Shown in pieces: positions 9,091 through 18,091 of a stretch of DNA of 64,000 nucleotides (position 1 is the first letter of the stretch; the number at the start of each line of letters is the position of its first letter). The translations under genes and the position numbers were made by a program. The stretch spans positions 2,539,444 to 2,603,443 of the forward strand of contig NZ_FWWY01000001.1 of the NCBI RefSeq assembly GCF_900176145.1, given 5' to 3'. The notes below the pieces were generated by a model. It was given only the letters and a program-made list of their open reading frames with translations. It was not told the DNA's origin and searched no databases. This DNA is from Sulfobacillus thermosulfidooxidans DSM 9293. Lineage in GTDB: Bacteria; Bacillota; Sulfobacillia; Sulfobacillales; Sulfobacillaceae.

Positions 9091-11441
9091 GCATGGACGT
9101 CACGGAAACCCAGCCTTTAGGTAAAGCCATTAAACGCAAGGAAGATCCGCGGTTTATACGGGGACAAGGGCGATACTTGGATGATATTGTCTTGCCACAC
9201 ATGCTTTATATGGCACTGGTTCGTAGTCCTTATGCCCATGCCCGAATTAAATCCATTCGCACCGAAGCTGCTTATACCGTTAAAGGGGTTAAGGCTGTTC
9301 TCACTGGGGAAGATTTGGCTGCGATGAACCTCGCATGGATGCCGACATTAGCTGGAGATCAGCAAATGGTATTAGCCACTGGCAAGGTTCTATTTCAATA
9401 TCAGGAAGTCGCAGCCGTTGTGGCTGAAACTCGGGAAGCTGCTGAAGACGGTGTGTCGCGTGTTGAAGTCGAGTATGAACCTCTCACCCCGGTTATCGAT
9501 CCCTATTTTGCTTTAACGGCCGAAGCGCCCATATTGCGGGAAGACCGCGCACAGAAAAGCAACCACATTTTCCATTGGGAAGTGGGTGACAAAGAAGGAA
9601 CAGATGCGGCGTTGGCGGCCTCACCCGTGGTGGTAAAAGAACAGATCCGGATGCCCAGGGTCCATCCAGCTCCTTTGGAACCTTGTGGTTGTATCGCTGA
9701 TTATCAGAAATCCACGGGAAAACTCACCTGGTATGTTACCTCACAAGCCCCTCATGCACACCGAACGGTCTTGGCCATGGTTTCTGGACTTCCGGAGCAT
9801 ATGATTCATGTTGTGTCACCTGACATTGGCGGGGGATTTGGTAACAAAGTACCTGTATATCCCGGTTATGTTTGTGCTGTGGTTATGTCGATAAAACTAG
9901 GACAACCCATTAAATGGATAGAAACTCGCACGGAAAATCTAGCCACCACCAATTTTGCTCGAGATTATCATATGACAGCCGAGATTGGAGCCACAGAAGA
10001 CGGGCATGTGACGGCTTTAAAGGTCACCACTCTTGCCGATCACGGTGCATTTGATGCGGCAGCTGACCCTTCTAAGTTTCCGGCAGGATTATTTTCTATT
10101 GTAACGGGGTCCTACCGTTTTCCTGTGGCTTTCGCCGAAGTTGATGGAGTTTATACGAATAAAGCGCCAGGGGGTGTTGCTTATCGTTGTTCATTTCGGG
10201 TCACCGAAGCGTCGTTCTTGATTGAACGTGTGATGAATACTTTGGCATATCGGCTCAATCTCGATCCGGTCGAGTTGCGGAGACGAAATTTCATTGCCTC
10301 TGAAGAATTTCCTTATCAATCTCCATTGGGTTGGACTTATGACAGTGGTAACTATGCTAAAACCCTAGATACCGCTCTCGCTATGGTGGATTATCCAAAA
10401 TTACGTAGGGAACAGCAGAAACGGCGTGAAAAGGGCGAATTGGTCGGCATTGGGATCTCGACGTTCACTGAAATTGTTGGGGCAGGACCCAGTCATACTT
10501 TTGATATTCTTGGCATCAAAATGTTCGACAGCTGTGAAATTCGGATCCATCCCACTGGTAAGGTGATTGCCCGACTCGGCGCGCGTCATCAAGGGCAAGG
10601 ACATGAAACCACGTTTGCCCAGCTCATTGCGCAGGAACTGGGATTGTCAGCAGCCGATGTTTTAATTGAAGAAGGGGACACCGATACCGCACCTTATGGA
10701 TTAGGAACCTATGCTAGTCGTAGTACGCCAACTGCTGGAGGAGCCGCGGCACTGGCAGCCAGGCGGGTACGAAAGAAGGCCCAACAGATTGCCGCGCATT
10801 TGCTCGAAGTATCCCAAGAAGATGTGCAATGGGATGGAACCCGATTTTTCGCGAAAGGGTTGAGCTCTCGTAGTGTGACCATGGCGGATGTCGCTTTGGC
10901 GGCCTATACCAATTTGCCAGAAGGCATGGAACCAGGATTGGAAGCCACCTACTATTACGATCCGCCCAATTTGACATTTCCCAATGGCGCTTATATTGCT
11001 GTCGTCTCCATTGACCGGGGAACGGGACAAGTGCACGTGGAACGGTTTGTTGCAGTCGATGATTGTGGAACAGTCATCAATCCCATGGTCGTCGAAGGAC
11101 AAATTCACGGAGGGCTTACAGAAGGCTTTGGGATTGCCTTTATGCAAGAGATTGCATTTGATTCCGATGGTAACAATCTTGCACCGAATTTTATGGATTA
11201 TTTGGTGCCAACCGCTGTGGAGACTCCACACTGGGAAACGGGGCGTACTGTCACACCATCTCCTCACCATCCTATTGGAGCCAAAGGGGTTGGTGAATCG
11301 CCCAATGTTGGATCCCCTGCGGCATTTGTTAACGCCGTAATCGACGCCTTGGCACCCTATGGTGTTACCAATCTTGAAATCCCTTTATTCCCATGGAAAA
11401 TCTGGGATGTGCTGAAACAGCATGGGCTAACCCGGTCTTAG
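9087..11441 (+). CDS. coxL: Aerobic CO dehydrogenase large (Mo) subunit, form I
   Basis: The 784-residue catalytic subunit oxidises CO to CO2 at a Cu-S-Mo centre bound to molybdopterin cytosine dinucleotide. The signature AYRCSFR lies at residues 365-371 (bases 10179-10199), with C368 as the copper-ligating cysteine. This motif separates form I (true CODH) from form II enzymes and other xanthine-oxidase relatives. Pterin-binding glycine motifs such as DIGGGFGNK and the late conserved GAKGVGESP (Glu at the active site) are present. Length is close to the roughly 800 residues of known CoxL. It overlaps coxS by 4 bp. Together with coxM, coxS and the maturation genes downstream, it suggests energy gain from atmospheric or geothermal CO. 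Confidence 0.96.
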   Translation: MSMDVTETQPLGKAIKRKEDPRFIRGQGRYLDDIVLPHMLYMALVRSPYAHARIKSIRTEAAYTVKGVKAVLTGEDLAAMNLAWMPTLAGDQQMVLATGKVLFQYQEVAAVVAETREAAEDGVSRVEVEYEPLTPVIDPYFALTAEAPILREDRAQKSNHIFHWEVGDKEGTDAALAASPVVVKEQIRMPRVHPAPLEPCGCIADYQKSTGKLTWYVTSQAPHAHRTVLAMVSGLPEHMIHVVSPDIGGGFGNKVPVYPGYVCAVVMSIKLGQPIKWIETRTENLATTNFARDYHMTAEIGATEDGHVTALKVTTLADHGAFDAAADPSKFPAGLFSIVTGSYRFPVAFAEVDGVYTNKAPGGVAYRCSFRVTEASFLIERVMNTLAYRLNLDPVELRRRNFIASEEFPYQSPLGWTYDSGNYAKTLDTALAMVDYPKLRREQQKRREKGELVGIGISTFTEIVGAGPSHTFDILGIKMFDSCEIRIHPTGKVIARLGARHQGQGHETTFAQLIAQELGLSAADVLIEEGDTDTAPYGLGTYASRSTPTAGGAAALAARRVRKKAQQIAAHLLEVSQEDVQWDGTRFFAKGLSSRSVTMADVALAAYTNLPEGMEPGLEATYYYDPPNLTFPNGAYIAVVSIDRGTGQVHVERFVAVDDCGTVINPMVVEGQIHGGLTEGFGIAFMQEIAFDSDGNNLAPNFMDYLVPTAVETPHWETGRTVTPSPHHPIGAKGVGESPNVGSPAAFVNAVIDALAPYGVTNLEIPLFPWKIWDVLKQHGLTRS

Positions 11442-11460
11442 GCAAAAAGGGGGGAGAAGC

Positions 11461-12426
11461 ATGGATCCAGTCTTGCAAGAAGCTGCACGACGCGATCAGG
11501 CGGGAGAGCCCTACGTCTTCGTGACGGTGGTACGAACCCGCCCGCCGACATCAGCCATTCTCGGAGCGCATGCCATTGTTAGCCGCGATCAGCAGTTAAC
11601 AGGCTATGTGGGCGGTGAATGTACGCGACGCATTCTACTGGAAGTTGCCGAAGACGCATTGACCGATGGGAAGCCACGGCTGTTGTTATTATCACCTCAG
11701 CCAGCAGACGATGAATTGTTTCAACAGAAAGATCCCGAGGACGAGGGAGTATTGATCAAACCGATGACGTGTCACTCGGGAGGGACGGTCGAACTATTTA
11801 TCGAGCCGCATCTCGCCAACCCGCTGCTGTTAGTCATCGGTGATTCGCCAGTGGCTCGCCATGTACTGCAATTAGCCTCTCACCTAAATTTTCGGGTGCA
11901 AGGTGCAACTCCGTCTTCTGGTGGCGATTGGGAAACATTTCAACAACAGATTCGTCTATTAAGCCAAGATGGCGGCTTCGCCGTCTTGGCTTCCATGGGG
12001 CAATATGACGATTGGGCAATCGAGGCGTTACAAGATTCTCCGCTTTCCTATCTCGGAGTTGTAGCGTCGCCCCGGCGCGGGGCACTGCTGCGAGAGCGTT
12101 TCTTACAAGGGCGCAAGGTTGATGACTCCTGCATTCTCTCAATTCCGGCGGGAATAGATGTGCATTCGCGAGTTCCTGAAGAAATCGCGGTAAGTATTTT
12201 GGCTGAAATCATTCAAATCCGTCGGCAGACTCAGTCGACTGCTGTAAGGATCTCATCCCTTCTAAATACAGAGGTAATCGATCCGGTTTGTCATATGACG
12301 GTGAATCTTTCTGAGACTCCATACCAAGCAGTCTTTGGGGACAAAACATGGGGATTTTGTGCGCCATCTTGTCGGGAAGCATTTTTACAAGATCCAGAAC
12401 GCTATGTTCACCATAAGGAGGCATGA
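11461..12426 (+). CDS. XdhC/CoxI-family maturation factor with C-terminal YHS domain
   Basis: Residues 1-70 resemble the XdhC_CoxI N-terminal domain (VTVVRTRPPTSAILGAHAIV, then GYVGGECTRRILLEVA), and about 120-250 resembles the Rossmann-like XdhC_C domain ending in GIDVHSRVPEEIAVSILAEI. These proteins insert or sulfurate the molybdenum cofactor of CODH/xanthine dehydrogenase. Unusually, residues about 274-320 are a YHS domain (DPVCHMTVN, then WGFCAPSCREAF), a small metal-binding module found in copper and heavy-metal proteins. Form I CODH needs copper as well as sulfur, so a metal-delivery role is an attractive inference. ATG 11461 follows GGGGGGAGAAGC. Confidence 0.85.
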   Translation: MDPVLQEAARRDQAGEPYVFVTVVRTRPPTSAILGAHAIVSRDQQLTGYVGGECTRRILLEVAEDALTDGKPRLLLLSPQPADDELFQQKDPEDEGVLIKPMTCHSGGTVELFIEPHLANPLLLVIGDSPVARHVLQLASHLNFRVQGATPSSGGDWETFQQQIRLLSQDGGFAVLASMGQYDDWAIEALQDSPLSYLGVVASPRRGALLRERFLQGRKVDDSCILSIPAGIDVHSRVPEEIAVSILAEIIQIRRQTQSTAVRISSLLNTEVIDPVCHMTVNLSETPYQAVFGDKTWGFCAPSCREAFLQDPERYVHHKEA

Positions 12427-12430
12427 ACCG

Positions 12431-12883
12431 ATGAAAACGTATCAAGGCATTGTCGTGATGGACGCTCCCTTGAATGTGGTTTGGGATTTTGTTCAAGACC
12501 CCGATGCAATAGGACGCTGTATGCCGGATGTCGTCGAATATCAGGTATTAGATGATCGCCATTTGCATGCCAAAGTGCGGGTGGGGGTAGGACCTGTTCG
12601 CGCAGTTTTTGATATGAACGCCGCCATTGAGTTATTGCCTGAACCGTACCACGCTCGCTTAGATGCTCAAGGAGGAGGCATGGGCAGTGGTTTTCATCTT
12701 CTGAGCACAATGCATATTACACAAGAGTCAGGGCAGGTATCCCTCAATTGGATTGCGGATGTCAGTGTCAGTGGACCCCTTGCGACCTTAGGGGGGCGGT
12801 TGTTGGATAATCAAGTGAAAAAAATTACAGAACAGGTCTTTGAAAATATTCGGCAAGGGGTTGCGGCTCAGTTAGCCGAATAG
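12431..12883 (+). CDS. coxG: CoxG family protein (SRPBCC fold)
   Basis: This 150-residue protein has the CoxG/SRPBCC pattern: an N-terminal beta strand and helix (VVMDAPLNVVWDFVQDPDAIGRCMPDV), a central sheet (VRVGVGPVRAVFDMNAAIEL) and a long C-terminal helix. CoxG is reported to anchor CODH to the membrane and to bind quinone or lipid in related systems. ATG 12431 is chosen because AAGGAGG lies just before it (12417-12423), and upstream in-frame ATGs fall inside the preceding gene. It overlaps nothing and sits 4 bp after the xdhC-YHS stop. Confidence 0.9.
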   Translation: MKTYQGIVVMDAPLNVVWDFVQDPDAIGRCMPDVVEYQVLDDRHLHAKVRVGVGPVRAVFDMNAAIELLPEPYHARLDAQGGGMGSGFHLLSTMHITQESGQVSLNWIADVSVSGPLATLGGRLLDNQVKKITEQVFENIRQGVAAQLAE

Positions 12884-12903
12884 CCGAGTAAAGGAGAATA
12901 TGG

Positions 12904-13755
12904 GTGAATGGGTGCGAACTGTGGATTCAGCAATTAAACCAAGCGGGATATGTTGCGGACGAGATGCTGTCCGCCGTGTGTTATGCCGTAGACCGTTTAC
13001 GCCGTCCTTTGCTCGTGGAAGGTCCAGCGGGTGTCGGGAAAACCTTTTTGGCGAAGGCACTGGCCCAGTGCCTTAACAAGCCGTTGGTCCGTCTGCAATG
13101 TTATGAAGGACTTGATGCCTCCCAAGCATTGTACGATTGGAATTATGCCAAGCAACTGTTAGCAGCACATAGTGCTGGAACAACAACCGTTGTCGATGAT
13201 TTCTACCGCTGGGAATATTTATTGGAGCGTCCATTACTCAAAGCCATTCGTCTTCAACCCGCGCCTGTCCTACTGATTGACGAAGTGGAACGAGCCGACG
13301 AAGAGTTTGAAGCGCTACTACTGGAACTCTTGGGTGAATTTCAAATAACCATCCCTGAACTTGGAACGATTACTGCACAGGAGCCTCCATGGGTTGTGTT
13401 AACGTCTAATCGTACGCGAGACTTGTCCGACGCTTTGAGACGGCGTTGCCTTTATTTATGGTTAGATTATCCGACGCCAGAACGCGAATTGGCCATTATC
13501 CATCAACATGTTCCACATTTGTCCTTAGATATTGCCAAACGTGTCGTCGCGGCGGTAAGAACTTTACGAGGATGGAATTTGCTAAAACCTCCTGGCCTTG
13601 CGGAATCAATCGACTGGGCCCGGATGTTGGCGGAATTTGATGGCGAGGGATATTCGGAGAGTACGGTGCGGTGGACTCTGTCGAGTGTGCTGAAGACCCA
13701 AGATGATTGGATTGTGGTCGAAACACGGGGGATTCGAGCATTATGGACGGAGTGA
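12904..13755 (+). CDS. coxD: MoxR-type AAA+ ATPase CoxD
   Basis: This 283-residue AAA+ ATPase has Walker A GPAGVGKTFLAKA (about residues 40-52), Walker B VLLIDEVERADEE, sensor 1 VVLTSNRTRDLSDALRRR, and an arginine-rich finger region. CoxD works with the VWA protein CoxE to assemble the Cu-S-Mo active site of CoxL, after the Mo cofactor has been inserted. It starts at GTG 12904 behind AAAGGAGAATATG; the nearby ATG is in another frame. It overlaps the start of coxE by 13 bp. Confidence 0.93.
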   Translation: MNGCELWIQQLNQAGYVADEMLSAVCYAVDRLRRPLLVEGPAGVGKTFLAKALAQCLNKPLVRLQCYEGLDASQALYDWNYAKQLLAAHSAGTTTVVDDFYRWEYLLERPLLKAIRLQPAPVLLIDEVERADEEFEALLLELLGEFQITIPELGTITAQEPPWVVLTSNRTRDLSDALRRRCLYLWLDYPTPERELAIIHQHVPHLSLDIAKRVVAAVRTLRGWNLLKPPGLAESIDWARMLAEFDGEGYSESTVRWTLSSVLKTQDDWIVVETRGIRALWTE

Positions 13756-14852
13756 GGGTTGACCAGTTTTCCCGTCGCCTAGAAATGCAAGTGATAGAGT
13801 TTTCACACTTTCTAAGGCAGCATGGATTTCATCCGGCGGTGAGTGAGACAAAGGCCGCCCTGCAATTATTTTCTGCGTCGCCGATAGAGCACGCTCAAGA
13901 TTTGCTGAGAATGTGGCGACCCGTGTTTGCGAAGACAGCAGAGCAATGGGAAATATTTCCTAACCTGTTTCAGCGTTTCTTTTATCCGGAAAGGCCTCGG
14001 TTGACGGTACCAGAACGTATTCAAGAAAGCGCTGATGACGTGTTGTCAACGCCTGGTCAAACACGCGTGCGAGGCGAATCAAAAAATCCCTCTCCTGCTC
14101 TGTTTGCCTATAGTCCGCGTTGGGGAAGCCCTTGTATTTTGTCTCCAGGACAGGATGTGCCCTATCATGAAATGAAACATTGGACGCACCATATTGCGCG
14201 TTATTGGGCAACGAAAACTGGGCCGTGGCGTGGCAAAAGTTCCCGGGGACGTAAATTGAATTGGCGCGCTACGTTCCAAACTGCTTTCCGCCACGGCGGA
14301 GACCCTGTAAAGTGGCTTTGGCACCCTCGTAGACAAGAACACGCGCGGATTGTCGTATTGCTAGACGTTTCCGGATCGATGCAGGCTTATGTGCCTTTCT
14401 ATTTAGGCCTGATATGGCAACTGATGCGTGAGGGCAGTCGGGTGGAATGTTTTTTATCAAGTAATCAGATTAAGCGGGTGACGCCCTTTTTACGTCGAAG
14501 TGGACCAGGTGGGCCACCCGTGGCTGATGCGCATCAGCTGGGAGGAGGGACACGATTAGGATGGGCTTTCTCATCGTTATTGCACGACTATTCTCGGTTG
14601 TTTACTCGGCGAACGACCTTTCTTATTGCGTCAGATGGATTTGACACAGGAGATTTGTGGTTGCTGGCTCAATCTTTTCCCGTTCTAGTTCGTCTTACTC
14701 AGCGTGTGGTGTGGTTTAACCCGTTATTATTATTGCCAGAATATACTCCCCAATCGGCTGCTTTAAAAATTGTATTGCCTTACGTCGCGGAACATGTTGG
14801 AGTGGCCGACAGTTCCTCATGGATTCATTACGTGCGTACGTGCCTGCAATGA
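13743..14852 (+). CDS. coxE: VWA-domain protein CoxE
   Basis: The protein is 369 residues from ATG 13743, which overlaps the coxD end. The C-terminal half is a von Willebrand A domain with the MIDAS motif DVSGSMQAY, a second part GGGTRLGWAFSSLL and a third around IASDGFDTGD. It partners the MoxR ATPase CoxD in maturing the CO dehydrogenase active site. The N-terminal half is helical, as in other CoxE proteins. An upstream start (13707) lies within coxD and lacks a ribosome site. Confidence 0.9.
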   Translation: MDGVRVDQFSRRLEMQVIEFSHFLRQHGFHPAVSETKAALQLFSASPIEHAQDLLRMWRPVFAKTAEQWEIFPNLFQRFFYPERPRLTVPERIQESADDVLSTPGQTRVRGESKNPSPALFAYSPRWGSPCILSPGQDVPYHEMKHWTHHIARYWATKTGPWRGKSSRGRKLNWRATFQTAFRHGGDPVKWLWHPRRQEHARIVVLLDVSGSMQAYVPFYLGLIWQLMREGSRVECFLSSNQIKRVTPFLRRSGPGGPPVADAHQLGGGTRLGWAFSSLLHDYSRLFTRRTTFLIASDGFDTGDLWLLAQSFPVLVRLTQRVVWFNPLLLLPEYTPQSAALKIVLPYVAEHVGVADSSSWIHYVRTCLQ

Positions 14853-14870
14853 CTAAGGGAGGGATAGACA

Positions 14871-15893
14871 GTGTCGTCAATTCAAGAGGCGCGGAATTTG
14901 TGGACACTAATAACCGATGCAGAGGTATCGGAACAAAGGGCGGTCTTGGCTACCTTAGTAAGGGTGAATGGATCGGCATATCGCCGGCCCGGGGCCAAAA
15001 TGGTGAAGCGAGAGGATGGCAGAATGCAAGGTACCTTGAGTGGAGGATGTCTTGAAGGCGATTTATTTCTCCATGCCCAACGTGTTATGAAGACCCATGA
15101 ACCATGTCTGCAGCATTATGATCTGACTGAAGATGACATGTGGGGCTTGGGTATTGGATGCAAAGGGCGTGTAGATATATGGCTAGAGCCGATCCGTTTA
15201 TCTGATCCGTTTTGGACTGCATTTAATGAATGTGTACACCGCGAAGAACCCGTGATTTGGGGAGCAGAACTTCCTTCAGGACGCCGTTTTCTTTTTTCTA
15301 CCGCTACACAGTGTGGAGAAGTTCCTCCGTGGGCCTCGGCGATCTTCGCATCATCCGAGAACAAGAGGGACACCGGGTTTTTCGACGGATTTTGGTGGGA
15401 TCTCATGAAGCCCCCTACACGGTTGGTTATTGCCGGTGCTGGCCATGACGCCGAGCCTGTTGCCCAGTTGGCCCGACAGGTCGGCTTTGCCGTGACAATT
15501 GTAGATCCTCGGCCTCATGTCAATAATGATCGCCATTTTCCCCAGGTCATACATTGTCTCACTCTGATGACCCAAATAAATCCGGATACCTTAACGGGGG
15601 CTTACTGGGTTATTATGAATCATCATCAACGCCGTGATGAAGAAGCGCTGACACTTGCAGCGGCTTCCCATCCTCAATTTGTTGGGGTGTTAGGACCGTT
15701 GGCCAGGACATTGGAGATGCTGACAAACGTGGGACTCACTCCTCATGATCTGCCGTTACACGCACCCGTCGGACTAGATGTTGGCGGTGAAACTCCTGAA
15801 GAAGTGGCAGTCAGTATTGTGGGAGAGCTAATGGCTAGCCGGAAGGGCACTAAAGGAGGCACCCTACATGGACGTGAACATGTCCATTCATGA
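14871..15893 (+). CDS. XdhC/CoxF-family molybdenum cofactor maturation protein
   Basis: This is the second XdhC-like protein of the cluster, 340 residues. The N-terminal XdhC_CoxI domain reads VLATLVRVNGSAYRRPGAKM, then GTLSGGCLEGDLF. A middle segment contains CKGRVDIWLEP. The C-terminal Rossmann domain reads LVIAGAGHDAEPVAQLARQVGF and ends GLDVGGETPEEVAVSIVGEL. It is expected to protect and sulfurate the cofactor before insertion into CoxL. It starts at GTG 14871 with AAGGGAGGG 7 nt upstream. It overlaps the next gene by 26 bp. Confidence 0.9.
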   Translation: MSSIQEARNLWTLITDAEVSEQRAVLATLVRVNGSAYRRPGAKMVKREDGRMQGTLSGGCLEGDLFLHAQRVMKTHEPCLQHYDLTEDDMWGLGIGCKGRVDIWLEPIRLSDPFWTAFNECVHREEPVIWGAELPSGRRFLFSTATQCGEVPPWASAIFASSENKRDTGFFDGFWWDLMKPPTRLVIAGAGHDAEPVAQLARQVGFAVTIVDPRPHVNNDRHFPQVIHCLTLMTQINPDTLTGAYWVIMNHHQRRDEEALTLAAASHPQFVGVLGPLARTLEMLTNVGLTPHDLPLHAPVGLDVGGETPEEVAVSIVGELMASRKGTKGGTLHGREHVHS

Positions 15894-16497
15894 GAGCGTA
15901 GCGATGATCCTCGCGGCAGGGTTTAGTACGCGAATGGGACAACCCAAAGCGTTATTGCCGTGGGGGGAGGGGACCGTGCTAGATCATGTGATGGGCCAAG
16001 CCCGGCAAGCCGGCGCTCAGACCCTGGTGGTGTTAGGGTTTGAGCCCTCTTTTCCCATCACCGGAGACTGGGTGAGGAATGTTCATGCATCTCAGGGGAT
16101 TGCCAGTTCCATTCAATGCGGATTAACCTGGATTCGAAGGCATAAAGGCTTGGCCCCTGTGCTCGTCCTTTTAGCGGATCAACCCTTTGTGACCTCAGAT
16201 GATATTCTGTGGACATGGAAGCAATTTGTGGCGCGTTCAGCAGATGTTCACGCCGTGAGGCCGCTTTATGAAGGTCTGATAGGTCACCCTGTCATTTTTG
16301 ATGCGGCCTTTGATGCTGCTATTTTTCAGTTAGAAGGAGATAGGGGGCTCGGTAAAATCTGGAATACACGCCCTGATACCTTAAGCCTAAAGGCGCCGCC
16401 TTTGCTGTCACGACCTCATCCGAGTTTTGATTTGGATACACCAACCGACTATGCTCGGGCCTTGTCCCTAAGAAAGTGGAATCAAGAGCCCAACTAA
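15868..16497 (+). CDS. MocA/MobA-like molybdenum cofactor nucleotidyltransferase
   Basis: This 209-residue protein has the NTP-transferase signature MILAAGFSTRMGQPKALLPWGEG at residues 13-35 (LAAG-x-S-x-RMG-x-x-K), the metal-binding LLADQPFVT, and a late GHPVIF motif. Members attach CMP (MocA) or GMP (MobA) to molybdopterin. CODH-type enzymes use the cytosine dinucleotide, so the cytidylyltransferase activity is the likelier one; the sequence alone does not settle it. It is the last gene of the cox cluster and is coupled by overlap to the preceding xdhC gene. AAAGGAGG precedes ATG 15868. Confidence 0.87.
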   Translation: MDVNMSIHESVAMILAAGFSTRMGQPKALLPWGEGTVLDHVMGQARQAGAQTLVVLGFEPSFPITGDWVRNVHASQGIASSIQCGLTWIRRHKGLAPVLVLLADQPFVTSDDILWTWKQFVARSADVHAVRPLYEGLIGHPVIFDAAFDAAIFQLEGDRGLGKIWNTRPDTLSLKAPPLLSRPHPSFDLDTPTDYARALSLRKWNQEPN

Positions 16498-16706
16498 CCC
16501 CATTTTCCCAAAGACAATAAGAGACAGTAAGAAGATTAGTGATGTCGCGCGGGGAATTTGATGGCTTCACGATTTTTCTTTAGTCCCTCATGTTGTTTCC
16601 TAGGGCTTGATTTTCCCTCAAAATTCTTTAAGGTCCCTGCACAAGAAAACAAATGATTATATAGTGAGAGTTGACGAGGGAATATGCGCAGGAAGGGAAA
16701 AGGGAA

Positions 16707-17564
16707 ATGAAGGACGTCGTATGGATGCGGAGGGGATTGCTTTTGGGTGTGGCTCTTGTCACCACAGCATGCGGGGGCCATTCACTGAGCACAGGGGGTC
16801 CTGGACCAACATCCAGTGTACCGTCAAACCATTCGCCGTCCCGTTCTCTTTCACAATCTTCTCCTTCGCATTCTGTCTCAACGTCATCACCTTCCCCGTC
16901 TTCACCCTCTTCCAGTTCTCCCACCTCTCCGTCCTTTTCATTGTCGTCAAGTCCAGTCCCATCTACGCAGACCGTAACGCTACCGGTAGCCATCATCACT
17001 CCCAGTTTTGGAGGGGGCGTGGTGACATTTCATTATCCCAAGGCCGTGGCAGTAACAGCCCCGGTACAGTGGGCGTCTCAATTGCAAGCAATAGGGGCTT
17101 TGGGCTTTGTGATCCTCACTCCCAAAGGATGGTCGGGCACCGCACAAGAAGGCGCTGATGGCTCAAAACGCATTGTGTTATATCCTCCGGGCGGTTCCGC
17201 TCAATATGGTCCCCGCATCCTTCTAAACACTTCGGGCGGGTGTGTGGGCTGTGCGTGGTATCTAGCCGCCCCTTATTTTTCATGGGTACGCCAGCATTTT
17301 GCCAGCGCAGGCTGGGGAACCTATCAGGGACCTGTGATTTCAGGATATCCTCTCGCGGCGGATTTAAGGGCGTACCGTGCTCCTAATACGCAAACGGGTT
17401 ACCACGTCAACGGGATTGTCTATGCACCCTTTATAGAAAATCCTAATGGCAATGATCAAGTCATGTTTCGCCAAGCCGAAACGATATTGCCTCCCGGTGA
17501 GCATTCTTTAGCAACCGTGATTTTGAACAATCTCTTACCACAATTAGAAAATCCCCAGATTTGA
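16707..17564 (+). CDS. Secreted lipoprotein with Ser/Pro linker, unknown function
   Basis: This 285-residue protein starts MKDVVWMRRGLLLGV and has a probable lipobox LVTTAC (C22), though Thr at -3/-2 is not ideal. A 55-residue Ser/Pro/Thr linker follows, then a globular domain of about 200 residues beginning VTLPVAIITPSFGGG. The domain family is not recognised; it contains two close cysteines in SGGCVGCAWYL. The linker keeps the domain away from the membrane, as in other lipoproteins of this window. ATG 16707 is chosen because AAGGGAAAAGGGA precedes it. Confidence 0.75.
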   Translation: MKDVVWMRRGLLLGVALVTTACGGHSLSTGGPGPTSSVPSNHSPSRSLSQSSPSHSVSTSSPSPSSPSSSSPTSPSFSLSSSPVPSTQTVTLPVAIITPSFGGGVVTFHYPKAVAVTAPVQWASQLQAIGALGFVILTPKGWSGTAQEGADGSKRIVLYPPGGSAQYGPRILLNTSGGCVGCAWYLAAPYFSWVRQHFASAGWGTYQGPVISGYPLAADLRAYRAPNTQTGYHVNGIVYAPFIENPNGNDQVMFRQAETILPPGEHSLATVILNNLLPQLENPQI

Positions 17565-18083
17565 AATGGGGTCTGTGCTGGGTTTAGAAGTTGCCTTGTC
17601 GTAAGGAAATTTCTTGGAGCCAGGGGACACATCTTTATCATCTGTGATAAAGTTCATATTTTTAGTTATACTGTAGAAAAAGTCAATCGAAAGATCTATA
17701 TTGTTAATAATTCAATTACTAAATTTACAATTGAGGTGCCAAGATGATTGCGTCTCTAAGAACCGTCGGGTTTCGTTGGCTGTGGTTAGGGCAGTTGTTA
17801 TCCCAATTTGGCAATGCAGTATTTTTGATCATGGGGTTTTGGGTCATCCAGCTTAAAAGCCCATTTTTATTAGGGATTGCGGGGCTGGCCATGGCCATTC
17901 CCCAAATATTAGCGGTAATTGGCGGAGCGGTGGTAGACCGTTTTGATGCTAAGCAGATCATGTTATTAACCGATTTATTGCGTGGAACGGCGGTTGCCGT
18001 GGGCCTCGTAATTATCGCCCTCGATCCGCAAGCCAGTCCTTATATCATTATCACCGTCATTGGGGTGAATGCCTTAGGCACCG

Positions 18084-18091
18084 CATTTTTT
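18084..18091 (+). repeat. Left copy of the 8-bp IS target duplication
   Basis: CATTTTTT occurs here and again at 19507-19514, directly bracketing the IS256-family element. Removing one copy with the IS restores the MFS reading frame, which confirms that it is the target duplication. Confidence 0.9.
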
